From: Candidatus Villigracilis adiacens
GTDB lineage: Bacteria; Chloroflexota; Anaerolineae; Anaerolineales; Villigracilaceae
NCBI GenBank assembly: GCA_016703605.1
Contig: JADJBU010000004.1
Location: 62,001-126,000, forward strand
DNA length: 64,000 nucleotides
Direction of reading: 5' to 3'
The notes beneath the pieces are model-generated. The model saw only the letters and a program-made list of their open reading frames with translations, ran no database searches and was not told where the DNA came from. Below are positions 16,234-28,898 of the stretch, piece by piece (within the stretch, counting starts at the first letter, position 1; each line of letters begins with the position of its first letter). Made by a program: the position numbers and the translations under genes.

Positions 16234-17040
16234 TTATACGCGCCAGATCAGATATCCCCTGCCAAGCCTTTTTTTATGCAGGTCGATATCAAACCCTTTT
16301 TTTACCAGCGATTCAACCGATGCCGCGAACCACTGTTTCAACCCGAACGTTTTGGCCGATGCCGTCTCGGAGGCGGAACGCTTCCATGCTGCGAAAAAGT
16401 CCTGGATCGGCTCGCCGCCTGTCATACGGTGGATGTAATTCTTCGGCAGGATGGTCTGGAACTCCTCGACATCGAACCCGCTGTGGAAGTTGGTGGAGAA
16501 GACCAGCGCTTCGAACTTCCATTTGCCTGGTTCAACCCTTCGGGCCAGGTTCGCCGCCCAGACGTTTCCAAACGGCGTGGACGTTCCTTCGATCATCAAG
16601 CCGCCGGGAAGTACAAACTCCGCGAGCCGCTCATAGGCGGGCATAAATTCGCTTTCTTCGTACTGCCGAAGCACATTGAACGCGCGAATCAAGCCGACAC
16701 GCTCACCGGGTTGCAGCGGCAGGTTGAAACCGCCCAAACGAAAGTAAGTTTTGTCGTCTGCAAATGGCAGCGCGGCTTCGACCCGTTCCTTGTCTATCTC
16801 CACGCCGAGGATTTTTAGGTCTGGGTTCAACTTCCTGAAACGCGACGCGCTTTCGAGCGTGGTGCGCGGGTCGAAGCCATAGCCGAGGTCAACGAACAGG
16901 GATTGGGCAAACAAGCCGTCGACACGGGTGAGAAGCGACGGCTCATAGAGGAGGATAAAGTTATCGACCCGACGCAGCCGGTTCGAGGCGGTCTTTCCCC
17001 GCGTGGGCTGTCCCTCCGGTTTTTTGGAAATGCGTTTCAT
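16234..17040 (-). CDS. Putative SAM-dependent methyltransferase-like protein
   Basis: Start set at ATG 17040 (MKRISKK). 268 residues. FVDLGYGFDPRTTLESA (about 50-66) looks like motif I of class I methyltransferases and ILGVEIDKERVEAA like motif II. VGLIRAFNVLRQYEESE and LAEFVLPGGLMIEGTSTP follow in the places of motifs IV and V. The glycine loop is shorter than usual (DLGYG rather than GxGxG), so SAM binding is likely but not certain. No partner genes are informative: a family B element and palindromic repeats flank it. Confidence 0.6.
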   Translation of the reverse strand: MKRISKKPEGQPTRGKTASNRLRRVDNFILLYEPSLLTRVDGLFAQSLFVDLGYGFDPRTTLESASRFRKLNPDLKILGVEIDKERVEAALPFADDKTYFRLGGFNLPLQPGERVGLIRAFNVLRQYEESEFMPAYERLAEFVLPGGLMIEGTSTPFGNVWAANLARRVEPGKWKFEALVFSTNFHSGFDVEEFQTILPKNYIHRMTGGEPIQDFFAAWKRSASETASAKTFGLKQWFAASVESLVKKGFDIDLHKKRLGRGYLIWRV

Positions 17041-17061
17041 GGATTTGATTATACGAGGACT

Positions 17062-17122
17062 CCAACGACTCCCGTCGTTGGCTTCCGTCGTTGGCGCGGT
17101 CAAAAGTCGGGAGGCTTTTGAC
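17062..17122. repeat. Short palindromic repeats between methyltransferase gene and rpoC
   Basis: Two perfect palindromes: CCAACGAC TCCC GTCGTTGG (17062-17081) and GTCAAAAG TCGGGAGG CTTTTGAC (17099-17122). The first is a sequence relative of the palindromes that expanded inside lutBC. Confidence 0.7.
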
Positions 17123-17131
17123 TGCGAAAGG

Positions 17132-17167
17132 ATAATAAAAACGCCCCGAACTTGCGTCCGGGGCGTT
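17132..17167 (-). terminator. Intrinsic terminator of rpoC
   Basis: On the minus strand, AACGCCCCG and CGGGGCGTT form a 9-bp stem followed by TTTTATTATC, a few bases after the rpoC stop. Confidence 0.85.
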
Positions 17168-17174
17168 GGTGAGA

Positions 17175-21428
<4,254 letters not shown>

Positions 21429-21503
21429 GTGGGTCCTCTCCTAAAAAGTAAACTCGTTTTATCCAGGCAGCGTGTAGGTGACACGCTCCAGAGACAAACA
21501 AAT

Positions 21504-21537
21504 GCAAGCGCTGTGAGTGATTTCCTCAAGCGCTTGC
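21504..21537 (-). other. Leader hairpin upstream of rpoC
   Basis: An inverted repeat GCAAGCGCT / AGCGCTTGC (9 bp) extended by TGAG/CTCA past a one-base bulge, within the predicted 5' leader. No T-run follows. It may be a regulatory or stabilising element. Confidence 0.5.
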
Positions 21538-21571
21538 TGGTGTTTTCTCGTTTTTACATCCAACGCCGGTA

Positions 21572-21600
21572 ATTATATGGATTCAGGGGACATGAGTCAA
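21572..21600 (-). promoter_or_regulatory. Consensus sigma-70 promoter of rpoC
   Basis: TTGACT (21595-21600) and TATAAT (21572-21577) on the minus strand with exactly 17 bp between them, about 140 bp before the rpoC start. Confidence 0.85.
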
Positions 21601-21654
21601 GGTATTAATCAATGAAGGATTCCCGGTTCCTTCGGGACCCGGGTGCGGGTCTGG

Positions 21655-22368
21655 CTACCCGGGCGCTTCCCTCACCTGGAGGTTGGAGAACCCCATCTCG
21701 ATGGACGATTTTTCCCCGGGGTCGGCAACCAGGAATATCTTGCCCATCCTGAAGCGTTCATCCACAAAGGAGGTGGCGAAGACTCCGTTCAGGTAAACGC
21801 GGAAGGAACTCCCCTTGCAGATCACCCGCAGGCGGTTGAGTTCTTCGTACCCTGGGCGCAGGGCGCTGTGTGACGCCCAGGGCATGATCTTGCTGAAAGT
21901 CAACTGCCCGTTGGCGTCTTTGGCGATATAGCCGAAGGAGTAGGTTGCCTGCATCGAGACTTTGACCCCATACCCGCCCTCGGCAGTGTTGTGACGCAAA
22001 AACAAACCGCCGTGAACCCATTCCTTTTTTCCCTCGAAGAAGCGGATGGAGACGCTGACATCGAAGTTATCCATGAACCCGGATGTCTTCAATACATGAT
22101 ACGAATTGCTGTGCGCTTTGAACTTGCACCGGATTTCAGGCGGAGGACCGGCGTGGAATGTGAGGTTGTCTTCGTTTTCCGCCTCCCAGCCGGGCATGTC
22201 TTTTTGGCTAAAATCCGCGCCGAGGATCAGGTCGCCCATATCGGGCTGGGGGGTGAGGGTTGGGGAAACGTGAAAACTTGTGCCGCAAAATTCGCAGGCG
22301 GCAAGATCGCTTTTCAGAGATTGGGCGGACAGCGCCGCGCCGCAGTTGGGGCAGTTCAAGGCTTTCAT
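21655..22368 (-). CDS. Zinc-ribbon protein with LamG/jelly-roll-like domain
   Basis: 237 residues. The N-terminus is a double-CxxC zinc ribbon (LNCPNCGAAL then ACEFCGTSF). Residues about 60-235 read as a beta-rich concanavalin-like fold, ending in GKIFLVADPGEKSSIEMGFSNLQVRE, the pattern of the 3-keto-disaccharide hydrolase/LamG superfamily. Its start overlaps the end of the penicillin-binding-protein gene by 4 bp (ATGA type), so it is translationally coupled to a cell-wall enzyme. No signal peptide is visible, so it is probably cytoplasmic. Function unknown. Confidence 0.65.
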   Translation of the reverse strand: MKALNCPNCGAALSAQSLKSDLAACEFCGTSFHVSPTLTPQPDMGDLILGADFSQKDMPGWEAENEDNLTFHAGPPPEIRCKFKAHSNSYHVLKTSGFMDNFDVSVSIRFFEGKKEWVHGGLFLRHNTAEGGYGVKVSMQATYSFGYIAKDANGQLTFSKIMPWASHSALRPGYEELNRLRVICKGSSFRVYLNGVFATSFVDERFRMGKIFLVADPGEKSSIEMGFSNLQVREAPG

Positions 22369-25300
22369 GGGGTCGGCGTCTCGGTCGGGGTTTCAGACGG
22401 GAAGGGCGTCAGGGTTGGGGTTTCGGTGGGGATGTCGGTGGGCGGGATGATGACCGGGGTGGGGGTTTCTGTTGGGGGGGAGATCAGCGTCGGCGTGGCG
22501 GTCGGCACGGTTGGAATGGGCAGGTTCAGGCTGAGTCTGATCCGCTTGTCCACTTCCGCATTTTCACCGATGAGGGTCAGGCGCAGGGTCACGATCCCGT
22601 TTGGGATTCCGGTCAGGTTCCAGGTGGTGAGGACGCTGTCTTCGACGGGTTTATCGTTTTCGGCGAGGAGGGTCCATGAGCCGGGGTTTTCGCCGGAGCC
22701 GAATTCGAGTTTCCATGATTTGAAGCCTTTGTCTGCGCTGGCGGTTCCGTTGACTTCGAGAACGGGGTTGGAGATGACCTGCCCGTCGTTGAAGTTGAGT
22801 TCGACTTTTGGCTGCGGGTCGCCTTCCTGGCATTCGCGTTCGGGGGCGTAGATGGGGTCTTCGGGGAGTTCGTTGCTGGAAAGCCATTTTTCGCCGTCGC
22901 CGGTGTCGAGCCATTTTTGCGCCCAGGGGTCTTTGACGTTCAGGACGACCCGTTCGGCGGAAGGTCCGCTGCACGCTTCGGATGCTTCGTAGCCGGTCCA
23001 CAGGTCAATGGCGACGCGGCGGGCGAGGTCTTGTCCGTGTGGGAGCGGGGGTTGGTCTGAGGCGAAGACTTCGGTGTATTCAGACTGGCATAGGTTGGAA
23101 GGTTCGGCGCCGCCGAGGCGGCAGACGACTTTATCTTCGATGCCCGATGGGCGGGTGAAGGGGGTCGGCGAGCCGTTGGTGAGATAGGGGACGGCGAATT
23201 CCATGAATTGCGACCAGATGGGTGCGGCACCGCTCAAGCCGGATGAACTGATCATGGGGGTGTAGTCGGCGTTGCCGATCCAAACCCCGGTGACGAGGTC
23301 GGGGGTAAAGCCGAGGGTCCAGTTATCGCGGATGTCGTTGGTGGTTCCGGTCTTGGCGGCAACCTGAAAGGACAGGTTGAGCGCGGAGTTGGGACCGAAC
23401 ATCAACGAGCGTGCCTGGTTATCCGAGAGGATGGATGAGATGAGGTAGGCGTGTTCGGGGCGGATGACCTGTTCGCCTTCGGGGGCTTCGTATTCATAGA
23501 CGGTATCGCCGTCGAAGGTGGTGATCTTGAGAATGGCGACCAGCGGCATTTTCCTTCCGCCGTTGGCGAAGACTGAGTAAGCGCTGGTCATGTCGATCAG
23601 GCTGACATCGCCGCCGCCGAGGGTCAACGACAAGCCGTAATCGCCGCGGGTCAGGGAGGTGATTCCAAGCCGTTCTGCCATGGCGATCAAGCCGTCTTTT
23701 TCGGGGGTGTTGGGGTCGTCGTAGATGCCGACGAACTCGAGCGCTTTGACTGCGGGAATGTTGAAGGAGTTGGAGAGGGCGGTGCGCACGGTCATGCCGC
23801 CGTGGAATTTGCCGTCATAGTTGCGCGGTTCGTAGGGCGGGTTGGCTCCGTCGGGGAATTGGGTCGGCACGTCCCATATCCAGGTGGAGGGCGTCCAGCC
23901 TTTTTCGAAGGCGGCGGCGTAGGTGATCGGTTTGATGGACGAACCCGGCTGGCGGGTGGGGCTGATCGCCATGTTGATCTGCCCGGAGATGGCGGCGTTG
24001 TTGAAATCGGGCGAGCCGATCATGGCGAGAATCTGCCCGGTGGAGGGCTGGATGGCGATCAATGCGCCGTTCTTCGCATTATTCTCCGCCATCGTCGCAA
24101 CCTGGTTCGTCACCAGTTGCTGCGCCTGGTCTTGCAGCGCCGGGTCGAGTGTGGTATGGACGACGAAGCCGGAGCGGTAGATGGTCTGCGCGTCGTATAA
24201 CTCTTCCAACTCGGCGCGGACGAAGTTAACCCAGTGCGGGTATTTTGCGTCGCCAAAGACCGGCGGGATGAAGTTGTAGGCTTTGATCTGGTTCGCGGCA
24301 TCGGTCGCGGCGATAGGGTCCACGCAGACGGGTTCTTCGCTGTTGCTGACTTCGATACACCCCTGTAACTGGCTGAGTTCGAACATCAACACAAGCACCT
24401 GCTGGTGACGGACAAGCGTCGGCTCGGGGTTTGTGTAAATATCGTACACGGCGGGCGATTGGGGCAGCCCTGCCAGGAAGGCGGCTTCGCCCAGGGTCAA
24501 ATCCCGCGCTGATTTGTTAAAGTAGGTGTTGGCGGCGGCTTCGATGCCGTAGGCGAGGTTGCCGTAATAGATCTCGTTCAGGTAGAGTTCGAGAATCTCA
24601 TCCTTGGTATAGCGGCGGGTGATCTCAGCCGCAAGGATGATCTCGCGCGTCTTGCGCTGGACGGTGCGCTGTGTGCGTTCCTCGGGCGAGAGCAGGAGCG
24701 CGCGCGCCAATTGCTGCGTAATGGTGGATGCGCCGCCGCCTTCGCCCTGCGTGACATAGTTAACCCACAAGGCGCGCACGATGGCGATCGGGTCGAAGCC
24801 GGGGTTGTCGTAGAAATCCTTGTCTTCGGTGGCGATGGTGGCAGCGACAAGGTTCGGGGAAATCTCGCTCAATGGGATGTAGTTGCGCCGCCCGGCGTTC
24901 GGGTCGTTCAGTTCGAATAAAACCTGTCCGTTGCGGTCGAGGATGCGCGTGGTCTGGAACTGCGAGGTGCGGTTCTTCAAGTCGCTCACGTCGGGCAGGG
25001 CGCTGGCGATGGATGAATATTGGTAAACGAGGATCGAACCGCCGCACAAGGCAAGAATTACCAATGCAAAGGCGGAAACGATCAAACCGCGGGTGAAGCA
25101 GCCTTTATTGCCGCGCAGGCGCGCGCCGAATGACCCAAAGAAGAGCGCCATGCGGTCGGCAAAGGTGGGAGTCAACGGGGCGGGGCGGCGATACTGCGGC
25201 CGGCTCTCCGGGGCGCGGTACGCGGGGCGTTGATTTTGTTCCTGGTTTTCCGGAAGACGATACGCGGGACGTTGGTTTTGAGTCTGGCGCGGTTTGGGGG

Positions 25301-25553
25301 GCTTGGTTTCTTTGGCTGCCTGATAGGCGGCGTTCGAAACGCGCGTGCCCTCCACATCCACCTCGTCCACCCGTTTGGGGAGCGGCATGTTGTTTTCGTC
25401 GAGGTCGGGCAGGTTCAGGATCGGCGTGGTATTCCCCGTCTTTTTGTGTGAAGCCGTCGTCGCGCCGGACGGGGGCGCAGGCTCCATATCCTTTTGGGTT
25501 TCATCTTCGGAACGGATAAGTTTTCGCAGTCTGTCGTTATCGTCTTTGTTCAT
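22365..25553 (-). CDS. Class A penicillin-binding protein (PBP1A-like)
   Basis: The start is ATG 25553, after AAAGG; upstream in-frame codons lie in a dispersed repeat. 1062 residues: an acidic/proline-rich cytoplasmic region with repeated QRPAYR motifs, a membrane helix at about 150-175, and a GT51 glycosyltransferase domain (EDKDFYDNPGFDP, STITQQLARALLL, about 240-400). The transpeptidase domain has SSIK (about 537), SFN (in the ALSNSFNIP segment) and KTGTT (about 733). The C-terminus carries a beta-sandwich region and a long Pro/Thr tail. It polymerises and crosslinks peptidoglycan outside the membrane. The SxN motif reads SFN where SLN or SSN is commoner. It is coupled to the zinc-ribbon gene. 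Confidence 0.93.
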   Translation of the reverse strand: MNKDDNDRLRKLIRSEDETQKDMEPAPPSGATTASHKKTGNTTPILNLPDLDENNMPLPKRVDEVDVEGTRVSNAAYQAAKETKPPKPRQTQNQRPAYRLPENQEQNQRPAYRAPESRPQYRRPAPLTPTFADRMALFFGSFGARLRGNKGCFTRGLIVSAFALVILALCGGSILVYQYSSIASALPDVSDLKNRTSQFQTTRILDRNGQVLFELNDPNAGRRNYIPLSEISPNLVAATIATEDKDFYDNPGFDPIAIVRALWVNYVTQGEGGGASTITQQLARALLLSPEERTQRTVQRKTREIILAAEITRRYTKDEILELYLNEIYYGNLAYGIEAAANTYFNKSARDLTLGEAAFLAGLPQSPAVYDIYTNPEPTLVRHQQVLVLMFELSQLQGCIEVSNSEEPVCVDPIAATDAANQIKAYNFIPPVFGDAKYPHWVNFVRAELEELYDAQTIYRSGFVVHTTLDPALQDQAQQLVTNQVATMAENNAKNGALIAIQPSTGQILAMIGSPDFNNAAISGQINMAISPTRQPGSSIKPITYAAAFEKGWTPSTWIWDVPTQFPDGANPPYEPRNYDGKFHGGMTVRTALSNSFNIPAVKALEFVGIYDDPNTPEKDGLIAMAERLGITSLTRGDYGLSLTLGGGDVSLIDMTSAYSVFANGGRKMPLVAILKITTFDGDTVYEYEAPEGEQVIRPEHAYLISSILSDNQARSLMFGPNSALNLSFQVAAKTGTTNDIRDNWTLGFTPDLVTGVWIGNADYTPMISSSGLSGAAPIWSQFMEFAVPYLTNGSPTPFTRPSGIEDKVVCRLGGAEPSNLCQSEYTEVFASDQPPLPHGQDLARRVAIDLWTGYEASEACSGPSAERVVLNVKDPWAQKWLDTGDGEKWLSSNELPEDPIYAPERECQEGDPQPKVELNFNDGQVISNPVLEVNGTASADKGFKSWKLEFGSGENPGSWTLLAENDKPVEDSVLTTWNLTGIPNGIVTLRLTLIGENAEVDKRIRLSLNLPIPTVPTATPTLISPPTETPTPVIIPPTDIPTETPTLTPFPSETPTETPTP

Positions 25554-25565
25554 TGTTAAACCTTT

Positions 25566-25641
25566 TATAGTATCGCCCTGCGGCAGGGCGCAAACTAAAG
25601 TTTGCGGTACGCCGCGTTTGTTTGCGGTACGCCGCGCCATG
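25566..25641. repeat. Dispersed element, family B (short or degraded copy)
   Basis: It begins TATAGTATCGCCCTGCGGC, then has GCGCAAACTAAAGTTTGCGG followed by a duplicated TTTGCGGTACGCCGCG, ending at CCATG. The left part of the full-length element is missing. Confidence 0.6.
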
Positions 25642-25695
25642 TCGCATGAATTACGCGCCCAGCGGGATATTGGATTCTTTTTGCGGAACCAGGCA

Positions 25696-26703
25696 TTACC
25701 CGACCTCATCCGTGGATTTGACAATCTGCATCCCCGCCTGCGCAAAGCGGGAATACGCCTCATTCGCCGCCTCGGTATGGTCTACCACCCCGGGCACGAC
25801 CACCGCCGACGAACAGTCGTTGAGCAAATGGACTTTCTTCGCAAGCGCGGGGTCGGTGGCAGTGATGTCGTCGAGCAGGTCGGAGACCGTCCACGCCACG
25901 CAATGACTCTTCGCCTGCCCGGCGATATAGAGCCGATCCACTTCCTGCAAGTGTTGGATGAACTGCGGGTCATGCGCCCCCAACATTTCCCCCATCGGAC
26001 CCGTCACCACTTCAGGACCGACGACAGAGTAATTCTCGGTAAACGGTTTGTCGCCTTTGATGGCGAAGTGCGGCTGGTCTAATCTTGCGTGTGAATGAAA
26101 GAAAACGGCTTCTTCCACGGCTGGCACAAGCGCGTGACCAATTCCGCCCAGCATGGCATGATAGGGCCAGATGGTGAGCGCGTATTTTCCTTTTTTCGCC
26201 AACGCTTCGGCGTAATGGATCATCATCTGCTGTCCGTATTCGGGCGCGATGTCGAATTGAGATGAAAGCGCGGGGTTGAAGGTCCATTTGCCGGATTGAA
26301 GGTCGGCGAGGTGAATGTCGGTGTAGGGCACGGGATGATTTCCCTCCGCATCCACAAAGAAGATGGGATGGAATATCTGCTGTGACTTGTGCGTGTCCAT
26401 GGTGGCGATGATATGGGTCAACTTGCCGAGGTTGCGATAGATAAACTGGCACAAACGCACGTTGTCTTCCACGGCGCCATTTCCGCTGCGTCCGCCGACG
26501 AAAAGCTCGAAGCCGGGGATGCAGAAGGTATTCTGCGCGTCGATCAGTAAAAGGGAGATGCGCTCACTGGAAGTTGCGGCAGGCTTGAGGTCATGTTGAA
26601 GCGCGAAGATTTTGGCATCGGCGGCGCGGGCGGCGTAATCCACTTTCCAAATTTCGCCCACGCGGGAGGAATCAAAAAAGTCGGGAATGGGGTTGTTGGT
26701 CAT
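25696..26703 (-). CDS. Isochorismatase/nicotinamidase-type cysteine hydrolase
   Basis: 335 residues. The family core is visible: LLLIDAQNTFC (about 51-61) supplies the catalytic Asp, TMDTHKSQQIFHP the metal-side segment, TIWPYHAMLGGIGHALVP the middle loop, and AGQAKSHCVAWTVSDL (about 260) the nucleophilic Cys. LLNDCSSAVVVPG closes the fold. Members hydrolyse amides or vinyl ethers such as nicotinamide or isochorismate. The protein is longer than typical nicotinamidases (about 200), with an N-terminal extension of some 50 residues. The exact substrate cannot be inferred. It stands alone between a family B repeat and the terminator of the helicase-loader gene. Confidence 0.8.
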   Translation of the reverse strand: MTNNPIPDFFDSSRVGEIWKVDYAARAADAKIFALQHDLKPAATSSERISLLLIDAQNTFCIPGFELFVGGRSGNGAVEDNVRLCQFIYRNLGKLTHIIATMDTHKSQQIFHPIFFVDAEGNHPVPYTDIHLADLQSGKWTFNPALSSQFDIAPEYGQQMMIHYAEALAKKGKYALTIWPYHAMLGGIGHALVPAVEEAVFFHSHARLDQPHFAIKGDKPFTENYSVVGPEVVTGPMGEMLGAHDPQFIQHLQEVDRLYIAGQAKSHCVAWTVSDLLDDITATDPALAKKVHLLNDCSSAVVVPGVVDHTEAANEAYSRFAQAGMQIVKSTDEVG

Positions 26704-26721
26704 ATGTCAAGTATACCCATT

Positions 26722-26754
26722 TCAGAACAAAAACAGGCTCCTTCACGGAGCCTG
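26722..26754 (-). terminator. Intrinsic terminator after the helicase-loader gene
   Basis: On the minus strand, CAGGCTCC GTGAA GGAGCCTG is an 8-bp stem followed by TTTTTGTT. Confidence 0.8.
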
Positions 26755-26763
26755 AATATATTT

Positions 26764-28279
26764 TTATTTCTTTTTCGTTTTACTGTTTTTTGCGATCTTA
26801 CGATACGGCGGCATGTTGATCGCGACCACCCGGCATTTTTCAGGGTCGAGCAGTTTGTTCCACAGGTTCGGGTAACTGAGCGCGAAGGATTCAGGCTGTA
26901 ACGTGGACGTGATCACCGTGGGCAGGTGCGCGTTATAGCGATAGTTGAGCACACTGTAGAGTTTATCTTCCGCCCAGACCGAAGCCGCGCCGCTTTCTTT
27001 TAAGTCATCGAGAATCAACAGCGGCGTGGTACGAATTTCAAAGAAGCGGCGGTCGAACGAAACATCCGAATTTTTACCAAAGGTCTGGCGCAGGTAATCG
27101 AGCAGGGCGGTCACTTCGACAAGGAGTGCCTGCCCGCCCAAGCCGATGCGATAGTTGCCAATCGCCGCCGCGAGATGAGTCTTACCGCTGAAGGATTGAC
27201 CGAGAAACACCAGCCAGCCTTCGGGATGTTCTGCAAATTCCACGGCGGCGTTGTGCGCATCATGCAGGGTTTTCACATCATCCTTGGTAACTTTGATGCG
27301 CGAGATCTCTTTGCTTTTGACCTTGTTTCCAAAACGGTCAGCCTTTTCAATTGTGGTCGTCGTCACCGCTTCGGTGCCCACTTCATCGTCGCGCGGCTGG
27401 AAGGTTTTGAAGGTCATCACCTTCATCTCCGGCAATGCCAGCATCGAAATGCCGGGGTTGCTGGTCTCTTCGGGGCGGCGGTAATCGGGCGCGCTGATCT
27501 TGAGATGTTTTACATAACTCTCATCCTGCAATCTCGAACGGATACGCGCCTCGATCTCGTCCAACATCAAATTGGTGGTGATGACCGTGGGTAATTTGTT
27601 GATATAACGGAAGTTGATGATCTGAAATAATTTTTCCTGCGCCCACGGCGTTGCATTCTGCGTGCCGAAGTCATCGAGGATTAATAAGCCCGGAATTACG
27701 AATATCATCAAAGCGTTGTTCAAAAGTCGTTTCAGGGTCATCGTAGGCAAAGCGCAGCGAATCCAGCAGGTCTGGCACGGTGATGAACAAAGTCGGCGCC
27801 CCATTATTGACAGCAAAATTTGCGATCGCCGCCGCAAGATGGGTCTTGCCGCAACCGTATCCGCCTTCAAGCAGCAGCCAGCCTTGCGGGTTGCGCGCAA
27901 ACTCTTCGCCCGCATCAAAGGCAGCCCGCAAATTCTCGCGTTCCTGCCCGGAAATAAATTTTGCCTTTGGGTTGCCGCCTTGTGAAAAATTCTCAAAGGT
28001 CAAATGGCTCAGGCGGTTCAAGTTGCTCATCGCAAACAGACGCGCGCGCGCCGCCTCGGCTACGTCTTTGGCGCGGCACACACAGGTTTCCACCTTGCCA
28101 AATTTTTCATGATCCACCGGCACATCATAGCGGACATAACCCGCCCCCCCACAATGCGGACAGTCCGGGTCGCCCAACGGTTTCGCCACGCTCTTAATCG
28201 CGCTTGAAGAACTCGGAGAACTCGCCGTCGGTGTATCGTTTTGCATCTTTGACAGAGTCTTGTGAATCTCTTCTTTCAT
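26764..28279 (-). CDS. Helicase-loader protein with two fused DnaC/IstB-like ATPase domains (frameshifted)
   Basis: Two overlapping frames together encode about 504 residues from ATG 28279. The first part has a CxxC zinc motif (CPHCGGAGY...CVCRA), Walker A GGYGCGKTHLAAAI (about 140) and stops at 27671. The other frame resumes at Walker B (LLILDDFG) and continues into a second ATPase domain with GQSFSGKTHLAAAI (about 365) and LLILDDLK. Reading through needs one base skipped near 27687-27691, in a run of three C on the plus strand. It follows the DnaD-like and DnaB genes, so it most likely loads DnaB. A sequencing error, a real mutation or a programmed shift are all possible. Two loader domains in one chain are unusual. 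Confidence 0.75.
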
Positions 28280-28841
28280 CTTTTCCGTTTTCCTTCCAGC
28301 GCCGCAGGATCGCCTCGATATATTTCCAATTCCGCACATTGCGGCTGACTGCGATCTCGAACGCCTCTTCGAACCACATGCCCGGATATTCGCGCTCGGC
28401 TTCCTTCAACATATCCGCCAGCAGCGGCGTTAACGCGCCGATATTCTCCTCATACAACTTGAACACATTCGACTTGTTCGGCACATACGAAGCGGACGGT
28501 TTCATCTGTCCCTTTGCAAATGCCTCAGCGGATAATCGTCCGCGCGGCGAGTTGAGGAAGAAAAAGACTCCCGCTTCATTCTCCGCCCTGAGCAGGGTCT
28601 GCCTCTCGACGGCTTTTCCCAGCCCGAACCGAATCTCCTCTAGATTCAAGCCCAGCGCCGCCTCATCGAAATCCACTTTGCTCATCGCGCGGAAGTTTCC
28701 TTCCATATGTTCAATACGCCAAATCGCAAAGAGCGTCACCTTCAACTCGGCAACGTCCTGAATCTCATTCATCATCTTAATGAACGAATCAGGCACCTGT
28801 GTAAATGTTTCAGAGGAAGTGAAGCCGGGGAATGGTGTCAT
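28194..28841 (-). CDS. DnaD-like primosome protein
   Basis: Start at ATG 28841, just after a run of near-repeats of AATTGGTAATTG. 215 residues. The N-terminal half is winged-helix-like (FIKMMNEIQDVAELKVTLFAIW). Residues about 130-195 show the DnaD C-terminal domain: FKLYEENIGALTPLLADML, then EAFEIAVSRNVRNWKYIEAILRRW, as in Bacillus DnaD/DnaB. A basic/acidic tail follows. In Gram-positive bacteria such proteins act in replication restart with DnaB-type loader and helicase. Its 3' end overlaps the helicase-loader gene by about 85 bp, indicating a tight operon dnaB - dnaD-like - loader. Confidence 0.8.
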   Translation of the reverse strand: MTPFPGFTSSETFTQVPDSFIKMMNEIQDVAELKVTLFAIWRIEHMEGNFRAMSKVDFDEAALGLNLEEIRFGLGKAVERQTLLRAENEAGVFFFLNSPRGRLSAEAFAKGQMKPSASYVPNKSNVFKLYEENIGALTPLLADMLKEAEREYPGMWFEEAFEIAVSRNVRNWKYIEAILRRWKENGKDERRDSQDSVKDAKRYTDGEFSEFFKRD

Positions 28842-28898
28842 GGTCAATTACCAATTATCAATTACCTTTTCGGGTAATTGGTAATTGGTGATTAGTAA

